This document shows, piece after piece, positions 12,901 to 23,513 of a DNA stretch of 64,000 bases (position 1 is the stretch's first letter; every line of letters starts with the position of its first letter). This DNA comes from Maylandia zebra (lineage: Eukaryota > Chordata > Actinopteri > Cichliformes > Cichlidae). Location of the stretch: NCBI RefSeq assembly GCF_041146795.1, contig NC_135185.1, positions 30,988,529 to 31,052,528 on the forward strand, read 5' to 3'. The notes below the pieces were generated by a model, which was not told the origin of the DNA, did not search any database, and worked only from the letters and a program-made list of their open reading frames with translations. A program made the translations under genes and the position numbers.

Positions 12901-13605
12901 TTATGAATAATAATCACAGGAGAATTTATATTCCTAATCTTCTCTTTAGTCATACCGGCTGTGGTGGTGATCGCTCTTCTTGCCTCCCAGAAATATAATT
13001 CTATTAATATTAATACAAATGAGGGGAAAGCAGCAACAATGTAAGTCTGTAAATCTGATAATAGATTTCTTGGATAAAACACAAACATCTTCATCAGAGG
13101 ATCACGTTGTACTCCCTTTTTCAGGTGCTGGATCTCTGATGCTGGTATCCACCAGGGGGTCAACATTGGTTATTATGCTGTAGTGTTCGTCTTCACTCTG
13201 AGTGTATTCATTCTAACTGTAAGGCAAATCGTTCTAATGCCAAAAGCAGGAAAGGCCCAAGACAATAGTTCCATTAAGAGCAACACTTCCACCATTCTGA
13301 GCCTGTTCCTCCTTCTTGGCATCACCTGGGCTTTTGCTTTCTTCAGCTACGGACCTTTGCTCATCGCTTCCTACTACATCTTTACCATCCTCAACTCCTT
13401 TCAAGGTAAATCTAAAACTGTCACAGTGAGCTGACTTCATTCTTTATTGGATTAAAAGTCCTTAACCTTCTTCTTTATTTGTATAGGTTTCTTCCTGTTC
13501 ATCTACTATTATAAATCCAGCAAGATTATTGGAGACGGCAAAATCCACACACAAAGTAGCAGCACAGCTACATCAAACACAGCTGTAACGTCTCCTTATG
13601 CATAA
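9918..13605 (+). CDS. Adhesion GPCR gene A (ADGRG-like, alpha ectodomain)
   Basis: Predicted 696-residue adhesion G-protein-coupled receptor at the cell surface. Exons: 9918-10008, 10089-10166, 10299-10367, 10471-10647, 10752-10787, 10885-10956, 11093-11225, 11322-11478, 11577-11711, 11808-11918, 12005-12059, 12226-12323, 12398-12519, 12595-12860, 12950-13040, 13125-13405, 13487-13605. All junctions are GT-AG and the frame is unbroken. Residues 1-30 form a signal peptide. The stalk is Cys- and N-glycosylation-rich. The GPS has paired Trp and Cys, with predicted cleavage at Leu397/Thr398 (CTHL|TFFA), leaving a TFFAILM tethered agonist. TM1 begins near residue 420. Cys485 (TM3) and Cys565 (ECL2, CWISDAG) form the usual disulfide pair, and TM6 has GITWAFAFF. 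The tail ends SPYA. The short stalk without named domains and the TM motifs fit subfamily VIII (GPR97/GPR114/GPR56 group). The exact orthologue is not settled. Exons 1-8 diverge from B and C; the 3' exons are nearly identical to theirs. Confidence 0.88.
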
Positions 13606-13949
13606 GGCTTGCTGTTTTACCATATTTTGACACAAGAGGGCAGCATTTTATTTCATATAGTTCCAGCAGGTTGCTCTGTGTAGAAACAACTTGGTCATTC
13701 TTCCCATGTGCTCTCCGCTGAATGGCTTTTCTGACATGAAAGCACTAACCCAGATTACCTTCTTTGACGCAAATACTCATGTGGACTAGAGCTCGAGTCA
13801 GTACTCTGGAAGTCATTTCAGAGCACGACTCTATGTTTGTTCCCATGCTTTTATATTTTAACAGACAAACTTGTCTTACTCACGCCAAATAATTCATAGA
13901 AGGCTGTGATTCAGTCAGAATACGCAACCACAATTGTAAACATGTCAGG
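13606..13949 (+). other. 3' flank of gene A (probable 3'UTR)
   Basis: This stretch follows the stop codon and is matched, almost base for base, after gene C (40,839-41,182). Only its second part is present after gene B, because of the 198-bp deletion there. No canonical AATAAA is visible close behind the stop, so I cannot place the poly(A) site. Confidence 0.4.
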
Positions 13950-14066
13950 ATGTTAAGGTGTAAAATGTTAAAGTGGGAAAGTGAAACATGTCAAAGACAT
14001 AAGGACATTTTCAATTTGATGGCAGTAACACCTCTCAAAAAGTTGGGACAGGGACATGTTGACAAC

Positions 14067-14460
14067 CCGCTTTCAAGTCAAAAAGTCGTCATAAATAAGT
14101 CTCCAATAACACCAGAAAAAGTCGCCAGATTTGTCGCTAGTTGCTTTTTAGAAAAAGAGTCGCTAAGGGGGTCTGAAAACTCGCTAAATATAGCGACAAA
14201 GTCACTAAGTTGGCAACACTGGTGCTACTGCTGTTGCGAGTGTAACTACCGCCCCCGCCCCCTCAGCTCAGGGAGGGGCGCAAACACAAGGCTTTGTTTG
14301 CCGTCTCTGCTCAGCGCAAACACAAGGGTGACTTGCAGCATAAAGTGAAAGAGAGGGCAAGAGAAAGAAAAAAAAAACCCCACGGCTCCCAATAAGGAGC
14401 CGGCTCGCATTGTTCACTTCAAAGATACGGCTCTAAGAGCCATTTCGTTCGCGGCCGACC
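14067..14460. mobile_element. hAT-like non-autonomous sequence
   Basis: This block has a GC-rich interior and ends with GGAGCCGGCTC, ACGGCTCTAAGAGCC and ATTTCGTTCGCG, a motif set I associate with fish hAT-type elements. It is absent from the corresponding place after gene C, so it inserted into the gamma flank. No transposase is visible and its borders are not certain. Confidence 0.45.
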
Positions 14461-15200
14461 CATCACTACAAGTGATATTCCTAAAACTTTTCCACTCAGG
14501 GGCCGAGTCATTCTCTGAGATCTGCTGCTGCATCTTCTCAGAGTGCTGATGTTTGGCAATGTCCACTTCTTTAGTGAACCTGTACTTGGCCTCTCTGTAG
14601 CAGTCCCTGTCTCCGCTTCTGAACGCCTTTCTCTTTTCCAGCCACAGCTTTTTGGGTTTAGGAGTAAAACAGGGTTTGTCATTGTTATAACTCACCCTGG
14701 TGCGTGATGGCACAATGCTGTCCTTGCAGAAGTGGATATAGGAGGTGACAGTGTCCATAAACTCATCCAAGCTGTTAGAAACAGCCTTCATTGTGTCCCA
14801 GTCTGTAGACTCCAAACACGTGCGAAGCTCCTCCACAGCCTCATTGCTCCACAGTTTTTTAGTCCTCATGACAGGTTTGGAGAGCTTCAGCCTCTGTCTG
14901 TACGTAGGGATCAGATGGATCATGACGTGGTCAGAAAGTTCGAGTGCAGTGCAGGGTAACACTGGTCCAGTGTCCTCTCCTCTCTGGTCGGGCATTTAAT
15001 ATACGGTTTATATTTGGGAAGTTCCTGGCTTAGATTGGCTTTGTTAAAGTCCCCAAGAGCCATAATGACAGTGTCCGGGTATGCCTGATCCATGTGCAGT
15101 ACCTGCTCCTCGAGGGCACACTGAGCTGCATGCAAATCTGCATCTGGCAGAATGTAAACAGTGGCCATAAAGAATGAAGCAAACTCCTGCAGAGATTAAA
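14414..15200 (-). pseudogene. L2-type LINE fragment (endonuclease end and linker)
   Basis: Two overlapping minus-strand frames give the region between the APE endonuclease and the reverse transcriptase of a fish L2-clade LINE. The first (about 15,168-14,920) has VIMALGDFNKANL and KCPTREERTLDQCY, the end of the endonuclease. The second (14,995-14,414) has LSDHVMIHLIPTYRQRLKLS, KLWSNEAVEELRTCLESTDW and FRSGDRDCYREAKY, typical linker blocks. A frame change separates them. The RT domain is missing, so this is a broken internal piece with no function of its own. Confidence 0.8.
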
Positions 15201-15624
15201 GCATAGAAGATAGTGCTTGTGTGAATGGTGCATGTTGCATTGAGTGCTTTGAGTACCCCGGGAGAGTAGAAAAATGCTATTTAATAATCTTAGCATTCTC
15301 TTGTAGAAATATCCAAGCAATTCCTCGAAAAAGATGTCTGCATGGGAGAACATGTTGATATAAAACCTTTACATACAGTACCTCTCAGGATTGATGGTGC
15401 CTTTTCACATGTAAAAGCTAGGCATTAAATTTATGGTGAGGATCATTATTCTTTATTCACTATTCTGAAATTGTCCCACAATTTGAAGACAACAGCATCC
15501 ACGGTGGGGAAAGCTCAACTGGCAAACAAGACATGAGCTCAACACTACCTATAGTGATAAGATCCCTGAAGTTATTCGGATGTTGAAACTATTCTTTAAA
15601 ATGTACCACATTTTATGAGCATAT

Positions 15625-15800
15625 GGATAGGATTATCTCCCTTTTTCTTTCTCTGCACTACATATTTTATTTTGTATATATGTTACTTATTTATTGTGTT
15701 TTGCCTGCCTTATTTTAGTATCACAGTGGGACAATTTTGTTGTACCCATATATACAAAGTACAACTGTGCAATGACAATAAAGAGTTAAATATGTTCAGT
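15625..15800 (+). mobile_element. LINE/SINE 3' end insertion
   Basis: About 170 bases ending in GTGCAATGACAATAAAGAGTT look like a retroposon 3' end. The diverged flank of gene C (near 42,750) lacks them, while both sides of the insertion are recognisable there. It therefore inserted into the gamma flank after the older duplication. Clade not assigned. Confidence 0.45.
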
Positions 15801-16784
15801 GTATTTTGACAAACTCCTTTGCTTGTGGTAGATTTTTTTGTCAAGTTAATCATTAGTATTTATTTATAAAATAGCTTTTTTGAAATAAAAATTATAGCAA
15901 TTCTTTAAAATTTACCATATTTAGGTAAATTAAGGTCTGATTTGTTCAATGACTTTTTACTATGTTAATATATTTTTCATTCAGAAATCTTCTGATTGGC
16001 TTTTTTAGTTCTCATTTTTGTGGTTTTATTGTAGTAGTAAATGGAAATGTTGTAATAACTTTTTTTCTATTTGATCAGGACACAATATTTCATACATATA
16101 AGTAAAGTATTGTGGGAAAAAATGATGTGTATACACAATAAAGTCTTAAAATAAAAGATTATGCTTTTCTTTAAATTTTGGTTATTAATGATTTCTTCAA
16201 ACTACTCTTTTTACAGTGTGTAATGATTGTACCGCACATATCTAGAGTGATTTTATAAAATAACTGAAAGTTGCAGCAGTGCACATGGACAAGCCAAATG
16301 CATTCTGGAGAAGGGTTTTATGGTCAGACTAGACAAATACTGAGCTATTTGGTCACAATGAAGAGAAGCACATTTAGAGGAGTATAGGGGAGTACCAGCT
16401 GTCAAACACGATGATGCATCCTGTAGGATGAGCATCATTCTCTGGCACAGTGCTGTTTGTTATGATGATTTCTGATATGAGGTTCAGTTCTACGGTGATG
16501 ATCGCAGGGTGTGCACAGGTCAAGTGCCACTATGACCCTCCAGACAATAACGAGGACAGGGGATGACCGTTCAGCTCTTTAATGGCAGATTTAGCGTGGG
16601 TGTGGGTATGTGTGTGGTTCTACAAACAGAATGGAAAATAGAACACAAATTACAATCAAATTATAGACAACAATAATCACCATATAACATATTACAGCCA
16701 CATACTTGTCTTATAGACCCTAATACTAAGCTGGCGGCTTTTACTTATAGTCTGAACCATATTTGGCAACAAAGAAAATAAGTC

Positions 16785-18860
16785 AAGTCAAGTCAAGTTT
16801 ATTTATAGAGCACATTTAAAAACAACCAAGGCTGACCAAAGTGCTGTACAGTAAATACAGATAAAAATACAATAGAACACAATTTCGTAAAACACCTCGT
16901 TGATCAAATAAAAAATAAATAAACAAATAAATTAAACCTTTCTAAAAGCCAATGAAAAGAGGTGAGTTTTAAGAGCAGTTTTAAAAGTTTCTAGGCTTTT
17001 GGAGAATCTGACGTGAGGAGGTAAACTGTTCCACAGTCTGGGTGCAGCCACAGCAAACGCCCTCTCTCCCTTTGTCTTTAATTTATACCTGGGAACATCT
17101 AAAAGCATCAGATCGGCTGACCTCAAAGATCTCCTGGGGCGATAAGTACTAAGGAGTTCTGACAGGTAAGAAGGTGCAGTGCCATTTAAAACCTTAAAAG
17201 CCAGCAGTAAGATTTTAAAATCAATCCTAAAAGCAACTGGGAGCCAGTGGAGAGAGCAGAGAACCGGAGTGATGTGGTCTCTTTTTTTTTGAACCGGTCA
17301 ACAGGCGAGCGGCAGCGTTCTGCACCAGTTGAAGGCGATGTAGACAGGAACGATCTAGGCCAGCATAGAGGGAATTACAGTAGTCCAGCCGTGAAGTAAT
17401 AAAAGCATGGACCACTCTTTCTAGATCGTTCCTGCAAAGGTAAGACTTGACTTTGGCTAAAATCCGTAAATGATAAAAAGATCCCTTAACTACAGAGCTG
17501 ATTTGTTTATCAAGTTTAAAAGCATTGTCAAAAATAACTCCAAGACTCTTAATGGAAGAAGTGCAATCGGAGGTTAGGGGTCCCAAAAAGTCAAGAGAGA
17601 AGTTGGGATCTTTAGGAAGCCCAAACACAATGACTTCAGTTTTGCTTTCATTAAGGTGTAAGAAGTTAAGAGTCATCCAAGTCTTAATGTCAGACAAGCA
17701 GGAGAGTAGCGGCTGCAAAGAAACATTGCAGTTCAACCTCAGAGGGAGGTAGATCTGAATATCATCGGCAAAGATGTGGAAGGACACATTATGTTTACGG
17801 AGCACATCGCCCAGAGGGAGCAAGTACAGAATAAACAACAGGGGGCCTAGTATGGACCCCTGAGGTACGCCACAGGTTAAAGGAGCTCTGGGAGATGACA
17901 GTTCACCAAGGTGAACAGAAAAACTCCTATTATTCAAATAGGACTGGAAAAACTTTAAGACAGTGCCCTTTAAACCGACACAATGTTGAAGGCGGGCTAG
18001 CAGTATGTTGTGATCTACAGTGTCGAAGGCTGCTGTCAGGTCCAAGGTTACTAAGACAGCAGCACAACCAGAGTCAACAGTTAAAAGCAAATCATTAAAA
18101 ACTCTCAGTAGGGCGGTTTCTGTGCTATGCCGAGCTCTAAAACCAGACTGGAACTTCTCATAGAGATTGTTGTTGTCAAGAAATAGCTGGAGCTGCGTGA
18201 GGGCGGCTCGTTCCAGTACTTTGGACAGAAAAGGGAGGTTGGAAATGGGCCTATAGTTAGAGAGTAGGGATGGATCTAGATTAGGCTTTTTAAGGAGAGG
18301 TTGAACAACAGCGTGCTTGAAGGGTGTTGGAAAGCAACCAGAACTGAGGCAGGCATTGATCAGGACCAGAAGGAAAGGTCCGACTGAGTCCAGAACCTGC
18401 TTCAGAAGCCGAGAGGGGATAGCATCGGTGGAACAGTTGGTAGTCTTAACCTTGCAGACTATTTCATGCAGCTGAGAGAGAGAGATTGGTTCGAACTGAT
18501 TAAAGGCAGAATGGCACAAAGAAAAAACACAGGGATTGGAAGGTGGAGATGGAATGACAGACTGCAGGGAGGAAATCTTGTTTACAAAGAACTTTAGAAA
18601 GTCATTACAGAGGGTGGCAGAAGGTGTGAGGCTGGTGGATATGCAAGGATTAACAATGGAATTTAAAACACGAAACAGAGTCTGAGGTTTATGGACACTA
18701 CTGCTAACCAGGTTTGATATGTAGGAGGACTTGGCCTCTTTAACGGCTTTCTGATAGGTTAAAAGAGAGTCTCTGAGGATATTAAAAGAAATGTGCAGCT
18801 TGTCCTTTTTCCATTTTCTCTCAGCACACCTAAATAATAAACATCTTCCCATCACTTAAC
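16785..18860 (-). mobile_element. L2/CR1-like LINE, 5'-truncated copy 1
   Basis: A minus-strand non-LTR retrotransposon. Its 3' end at about 16,785-16,930 has a tail of tandem CAAGT/ACTTG pentamers. The frame at 18,855-17,227 gives 542 residues. RT blocks: NYRPISNLPFLSKVLE (about 200-215), LDLTAAFDTVDHN (271-283), CGVPQGSILGPLLF (328-341), FADDIQIY (362-369). The APE endonuclease is absent, consistent with 5' truncation. A T-run of nine bases at about 17,282-17,290 (eight in copy 2) breaks the frame before the C-terminal block, which continues at 17,126-16,932 in another frame. So this copy is inactive. L2 or a close CR1-group relative is my best clade assignment. Confidence 0.82.
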
Positions 18861-19269
18861 TCTTGTGCCCCACTCACTTATGATGCCAACTAAAGAAGGC
18901 AAATACACATAACAAATCACCAACTCAAACTGAACTCAGTTTGGCCTAGGCGAACTTAGCTTAGCTTAGCCCGCTTAGCTTAGCCCGCTTAGCTTAGCGA
19001 TAATTTAGCTTATAGAAAATGTACAAACAGAGGACGTCCAGAGCAAGAAAACATACAGGCTATCCTTCTTACACAAGAAATATCCTGTAACTCACCAGTC
19101 TTATGGACGCACACTCTCACTGAACCCACATAAACTGCTCCCGAGCATAACTTGTAATTCACACTGCCTTCATGAACACCATTTTCCATCCCAGTCAAAC
19201 ATTACTCACAAAACGGCCGCGCCCTCTAGTGGCGAGGCAGAAAGCTGCATCACAGTCCTGCCTTCAGAA

Positions 19270-19491
19270 CACTGTTAGACTGCGCAAAGTGGATAGAATA
19301 ATGAAGGAGGACTACCTCTAAAGTCTTCAACTTCACCTCAACTCAGCAGCATAAAACTTAAACACAACTGGGTGTTCAAACCGGACAATGATCTCAAACA
19401 CATCAAATCTGGTTTTGGAATAAATAAAGCAGGCTAACATTGAGCTTCTGGAACAGCCTTTCTAAAGCCCTGACCTCAACACTATTCGACA
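19270..19491 (+). pseudogene. Tc1-like transposase C-terminal fragment, left part
   Basis: The + strand carries decayed Tc1 transposase coding sequence corresponding to the end of the catalytic domain, with GACAATGATCTCAAACACA (the second Asp region) and AGCCCTGACCTCAACAC (the SPDLNP motif). The match resumes at 22,715, after a 3.2-kb insertion, with the next part of the same gene. It is heavily mutated. Confidence 0.65.
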
Positions 19492-19756
19492 TATAGTTGG
19501 TGGTGGGAAAAAGTTATTTTTAATGTTTGTCACACTTAAATGTTTCAGATCATCAGACAAATTCAAATATTAGACAAAGACAACACAAGTAAACACAAAA
19601 TGCAGTTTCTAAATGAAGGTGTTTATTATTAAGGGGGAAAAAATCCAAACCTACATGGCCCTGCGTGAAAAAGTGATTGCCCCTAAACCTAATAAATGGT
19701 TGGGCCTCTCTTAGCAGCAACAACTGCAATCAAGCAGTTGCTGTAACTCAGTCATA

Positions 19757-20170
19757 ATCAGTGTTGGTCAAGTTACTTGAAAAAAGTAATCAGTAACGAA
19801 TTACTGATTACTTCCCCCCAAAAGTAATCCCATTACTTTACTGATTACTTATTTTCAAAAGTAATTAATTACTTAGTTACTTTTTAAAAACACAATTTAC
19901 AACCTGAATAGGTGATAAAGCGATAGATCTTTCAGCCCAATTCTACTTTTTCTGCATAATACATCATACAAAATGTAATCAGATGGAAAAGTCTCTTTTT
20001 AAAACTTGTTTTATTAGTTTTAAGCTTTTAACTTTATGCATCAAGCAAAAAATTTATTATATGCAACATTCTCTGACTGGAAGAATTAATTTACTTTTAA
20101 ACCTATTTTCTGCACATTCCAGCACATAAAATAAAATAGGTTTTTGTGTTTACGCTCACTCTTTCAAATA
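19757..20170. mobile_element. hAT-type non-autonomous element, left end
   Basis: It begins with CAGTGTTGGTCAAGTTACTT followed by AGTAAT/ATTACT-rich sequence, the start of a common family of fish non-autonomous hAT elements. The matching right end (expected to read AGTAACTT..CCAACACTG) is not visible, so it is truncated, probably by the next repeat at 20,180. Confidence 0.5.
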
Positions 20171-20174
20171 GATG

Positions 20175-20285
20175 CATGTAGGGATGGGTATTGATAAGAT
20201 TTTCACGATTCCGATTCCATTTTCGATTCTGTTTAACGATTCAATTCTTTATCGATTCTCTTATCGATTCTTTTTAAAAAGGAGA
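20175..20285. mobile_element. Fragment of ATCGAT-rich DNA transposon end
   Basis: TAGGGATGGGTATTGATAAG followed by repeated ATCGATTC blocks is a recognisable end of a fish DNA transposon, probably hAT. Only this end is present, so the superfamily is a guess. Confidence 0.4.
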
Positions 20286-20506
20286 ACACTAACTTTGTTT
20301 GTTAGAACTTTGTTTTATATCTTCTCTTTGAACAAGATAGAAATTTAGGAGTAACATGGCCTTACAAACCCAACAGTGAGATCTTAAGAGATCCAGCCTA
20401 CGGCTCTTCAATGGGGTGTCACAGGGACCCCAGGAAAAAAAATTGTAAATGTATAATAATTAAATAAATATTCTTCTGTAGCAATAACAAAGTATAACAT
20501 AAACTA

Positions 20507-20897
20507 CTATAGGCAGCACGGTGGCACGGTGGTTAGCACTGTTGCCGCACAGCAAGAAGGTCCTGAGTTCAATTCCACCACCAGGCCGGGGCCTTTCTGT
20601 GTGGAGTTTGCATGTTCTCCCCGTGTTTGCGTGGGTTCCCTCCGGGTACTCCGGCTTCCTCCCACCGTCCAAAGACATGCAGCTTGTGGGGATAGGTTAA
20701 TTGAATAATCCAAATTGTCACTAGGTGTGAATGAAAGTGAGTGCGAATGGTTGTCTGTCTCTGTGTGTTGGCCCTGCGACAGACTGGCGACCTGTCCAGG
20801 GTGTACCCCGCCCCTCGCCCTATGACAGCTGGGATAGGCTCCAGCGCCCCCCGCGACCCTGAAAAGGATAAGCGGAAGCGAATGGATGGATGGATGG
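20507..20897 (+). mobile_element. SINE-like retroposon with 11-bp target duplication
   Basis: The 391-base insertion starts GGCAGCACGGTGG and ends in (ATGG)n. It is flanked by AACATAAACTA on both sides (20,496-20,506 and 20,898-20,908), a clear target-site duplication. Near the 5' end TGGCACGGTGG and GAGTTCAATTCC resemble RNA polymerase III A and B boxes, suggesting a tRNA-derived SINE. The GATGG tail is the type used by RTE LINEs such as Rex3. No coding sequence is present; the open frames across it are chance. Confidence 0.75.
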
Positions 20898-21059
20898 AAC
20901 ATAAACTATTCTGTAGCAATTACACAAGAATATCCAGTAATGTCCCTGCCTACAATTAAACACATTCACTTACCGAAAATTGGGGGCATCTGCTGTGGTA
21001 AATGGGTGCAAGCCTTTGACCACAAACTGAGTCACTGCTCGGTGACATTTATGGGCAGA

Positions 21060-21380
21060 AATCTGTGCCATCTGAAACTGAATTTGAATAAGTTAAATTT
21101 GAATTTGAATTGCTAGGCTTGAATCTGAATTGTAACTTGAATAAATGCTTTTAAAAACTGAATTTGAATTAGTCTAATTTGAAATTCAATTTATTGGTTT
21201 GAAAATGATCATAACTAAATTGAAATTGAATTTTATATTTTGAAAATGAATTGATTTGCTTTGAAACTGCATTTTATCCTTTAAAAATTTAGCTCTCGAA
21301 TAATTTCAGTTTCACTTCTCACCATTCAGTTTCAGTTCTACAATTCAATTTCAGTTCCAAAATTCAGTTTTTTGGAACTT
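21060..21380. repeat. GAATTTGAA-rich simple sequence
   Basis: Low-complexity AT-rich stretch with many near-copies of GAATTTGAA and TTTCAGTTC. It is copied in the second unit at about 34,580-34,880, where one short block is deleted. Confidence 0.55.
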
Positions 21381-22148
21381 ACATCCAGTTCCGGTTCAAG
21401 TGCAGATTAATAGAACTACGTTTTACTAGCGGACCGAAAGTGTTACTGACGGGAAGTAACTTTTATGCTTATTGTAGCTGTTAGCTAAAACGCTAATTTA
21501 GCGTAGTTTGCCCTGAATTCAGCTTTGACAACAAATATGATCGACTGTTTCTAGTAGAATTCCAAAATTGTCATCTTGGACCCTCTCAGAGTACCCCCTC
21601 TGTATGCTTGCAGAGACCCCTACAGTAGGGAAACATGCAAAACTGTCCAAACCTTTGTATTTTAGCTTTATTTATATCTTACACAGCATCCCAACTCTTT
21701 AGCTAACTGAATAACTTTAGCTAAAGTGAATAGTTAGTCTAATTCATTAGTGCAGCATTACTGGATCACCTCTGTTTGAAGTGATATAATGTGATATACA
21801 ACTATCACTGAAACAGCAAACTTTGTAAATAAGCAAACAACACTTCTCATTCTCTAAACGTTTGGCCACAGCTGTAGATTACACTATCAGTGCTTGTTCA
21901 CTCTTGACAATAATAACATTTCTAAATTCTCTTTGTGCATTTACAGGTAAACAATATCTAATATTTTATCTAAATGACTACTTTGTCTTTGAAAAGGGTG
22001 AAGAGCCTGAGGCCGGTGACAGTCCAGTTCTACTCTAAGTACATCCTTACTGTAGCTCACAGGACAAGGCCACATTCCTGTCCTGCCAGAAGAGAAGAGA
22101 AACTTCAGAGTCTTCATGCAGTTCAACCACACCTGTCATATTCCATAT

Positions 22149-22262
22149 GACAGGGGTCTCAAACTCCAGTCCTCAAGGGCCAGTGTCATGAAACTTTTCC
22201 ATGTGTCCCTGGTGCAACACACCTGAATACAATTAGTAGGTCATTAGCAAGAGTATAGAACT
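22149..22262. mobile_element. Half of a hAT-like MITE
   Basis: It starts CAGGGGTCTCAAACTCCAGT and continues through GTGCAACACACCTGAAT, the left arm of a palindromic fish MITE family. The inverted right arm is missing, cut off by the Rex3 fragment that follows. Confidence 0.55.
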
Positions 22263-22267
22263 TGACT

Positions 22268-22545
22268 GCGTGCTGAAGTGGCGACCCCTGACAAGGATGC
22301 CCCCTGGGCGCCTCCTGGGTGAGGTGTTCCAGGCATGTCCCACCGGGAGGAGGCCCCGGGGCAGACCCAGGACACGCTGGAGAGATTATATCTCTCGGCT
22401 GGCCTGGGAACGCCTTGGTATTCCCCCGGATAAGCTGGAGGAGGTGGCTGGGGAGAGGGAGGTCTGGGCCTCTTTGCTTAGGCTGCTGCCCCCGCGACCT
22501 GGCCTCGGATAAAACGGATGAATATGGATGGATGGATGGGTTTGT
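22268..22545 (+). mobile_element. Rex3 (RTE) 3' end
   Basis: A + strand frame at 22,270-22,512 encodes the end of the Rex3 polyprotein: PPGRLLGEVFQACPTGRRPR, GRPRTRWRDYISRLAWERLG and EEVAGEREVWASLLRLLPPR. It is followed by the (GGAT)n tail characteristic of RTE elements. Everything 5' of this is missing, as in most genomic Rex3 copies. Confidence 0.88.
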
Positions 22546-22714
22546 ATAACTTTTCTCCCTTAATCAATGAAATCATCATTTTAAAAATGCATTTTGTATT
22601 TATTTACCTTTGTCTAATATTAAAATCTGTTTCATTATCTGAAACATGTAAGTGTGACAAATATGTGAAAAACTAAGAAATCAGGAAAGTGCAAACACTT
22701 TTTCACACCATTGT

Positions 22715-22910
22715 ACGCTTAAAAGCCAGGCCCATGCCAGGGAACCAACAGATTTAAACTAACTCTGCCAACACTGCCAAGAAGAATGTTGGTTAATGGG
22801 TACCAAAAGCATGCCACTGAGGTGCAACTTGCCACGTCACATTAAACCAAATATTACTGGGCGTACGTACATATATTAGAATGTATGTATACTTTTGACA
22901 TTTTGTGGAT
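22715..22910 (+). pseudogene. Tc1-like transposase C-terminal fragment, right part
   Basis: Continues the transposase fragment at 19,270-19,491 with decayed blocks ending CCAAATATTACTGGGCGTACG and then ATGTATACTTTTGAC, the standard end of that Tc1 family. The copy has substitutions and frame breaks throughout. Confidence 0.6.
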
Positions 22911-23189
22911 TAGAAAAAAATCCAAAATAAAATCATAATTTGTGCACTCAAATCTTATATTTTAAAGTAAGATGTCTGTTGCATAAACATTCAAGCCCAT
23001 GATGAACGTATGTAAACATCTGACTACAACTGTAAATAATCCTATACACTGCACATCTTTAGAAACCTGCGGATACCTAGAAGGTTTTAGCACAATCAGA
23101 GTGATGACTTCCTGTTTTCCATCCAACCTGAAATGAGCACAGATACATTTTAAAAACTGCACATTCTTTAGATTTCATATCAGTACAAG

Positions 23190-23513
23190 GGATAAAGTAT
23201 TACTGGAGCATTTATGTTCAGACCTACAGTCCAGCCCATGGGGGGGGGAGTAGCATTCTGGCAGTGTTTTTTCTGAGGAAACATATAATTTAAAAAGGGG
23301 GACCAGTTTATTTGCAAGTCAAAGTAAAGAGGAAGATATCAAAGGTATATTTGTCAGCAAAAATAATGACTGTAAGTTCAAGTTGCTGTGAAACTCAACA
23401 ACGCAGAACATATTCTCATTTGGGAAATAGAAGCTGGAACTTATTAAGTTTTAGGTTGTGATAAGTAAGCTTGCTCCATTTTCATTTGCAGGCTCCCTTT
23501 TCTCCTTAGGATA
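23190..23513 (+). promoter_or_regulatory. Conserved 5' flank of gene B
   Basis: Diverged counterpart of the block before gene A and near-identical to the block before gene C. The start codon follows a pyrimidine-rich tract ending CTTAG, so an upstream non-coding exon is likely here too. Confidence 0.42.

Larger units (their letters stand above)
13950..15420 (-). mobile_element. Old Tc1/mariner (ISRm11-like) remnant, interrupted
   Basis: On the minus strand, 13,950-14,066 and about 15,285-15,420 carry remnants of a fish Tc1/mariner-type transposase. The former has its C-terminus and 3' flank (GTCCCAACTTTTTGAG block); the latter has an internal part. They are separated by inserted hAT-like and L2 sequence. 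The uninterrupted, diverged counterpart is at 41,201-41,790 in the flank of gene C, where about 235 bases survive that are missing here. Presence at both places shows that this element predates the older receptor duplication. Confidence 0.6.
19492..22714. mobile_element. Second Tc1-like remnant nested in the first
   Basis: The two ends are inverted copies of one another. The left reads GTGGGAAAAAG then TTTGTCACACTTAAATG; the right, reversed, reads GGTGTGAAAAAGTGTTTGC then TTTGTCACACTTACATG. Behind the left end lies a reversed Tc1 transposase C-terminal block (19,640-19,745). The central transposase is lost and replaced by other repeats listed separately. The whole interrupts an older Tc1 transposase fragment. 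It is present, almost unchanged, in the second unit at 33,012-36,213. Confidence 0.6.

Noticed and set aside
12888..13166. Minus-strand frames across the receptor exons (also 13,234-13,440 and their duplicates).
   Set aside because: They are shadows of the + strand 7TM exons and introns; the sense model has consistent splice sites and phases.
20507..20902. Open frames of 70-131 codons on the minus strand across the SINE-like repeat (and its copy at 34,027).
   Set aside because: They lie within a retroposon with polymerase III-like boxes and a target duplication, and do not resemble any protein.
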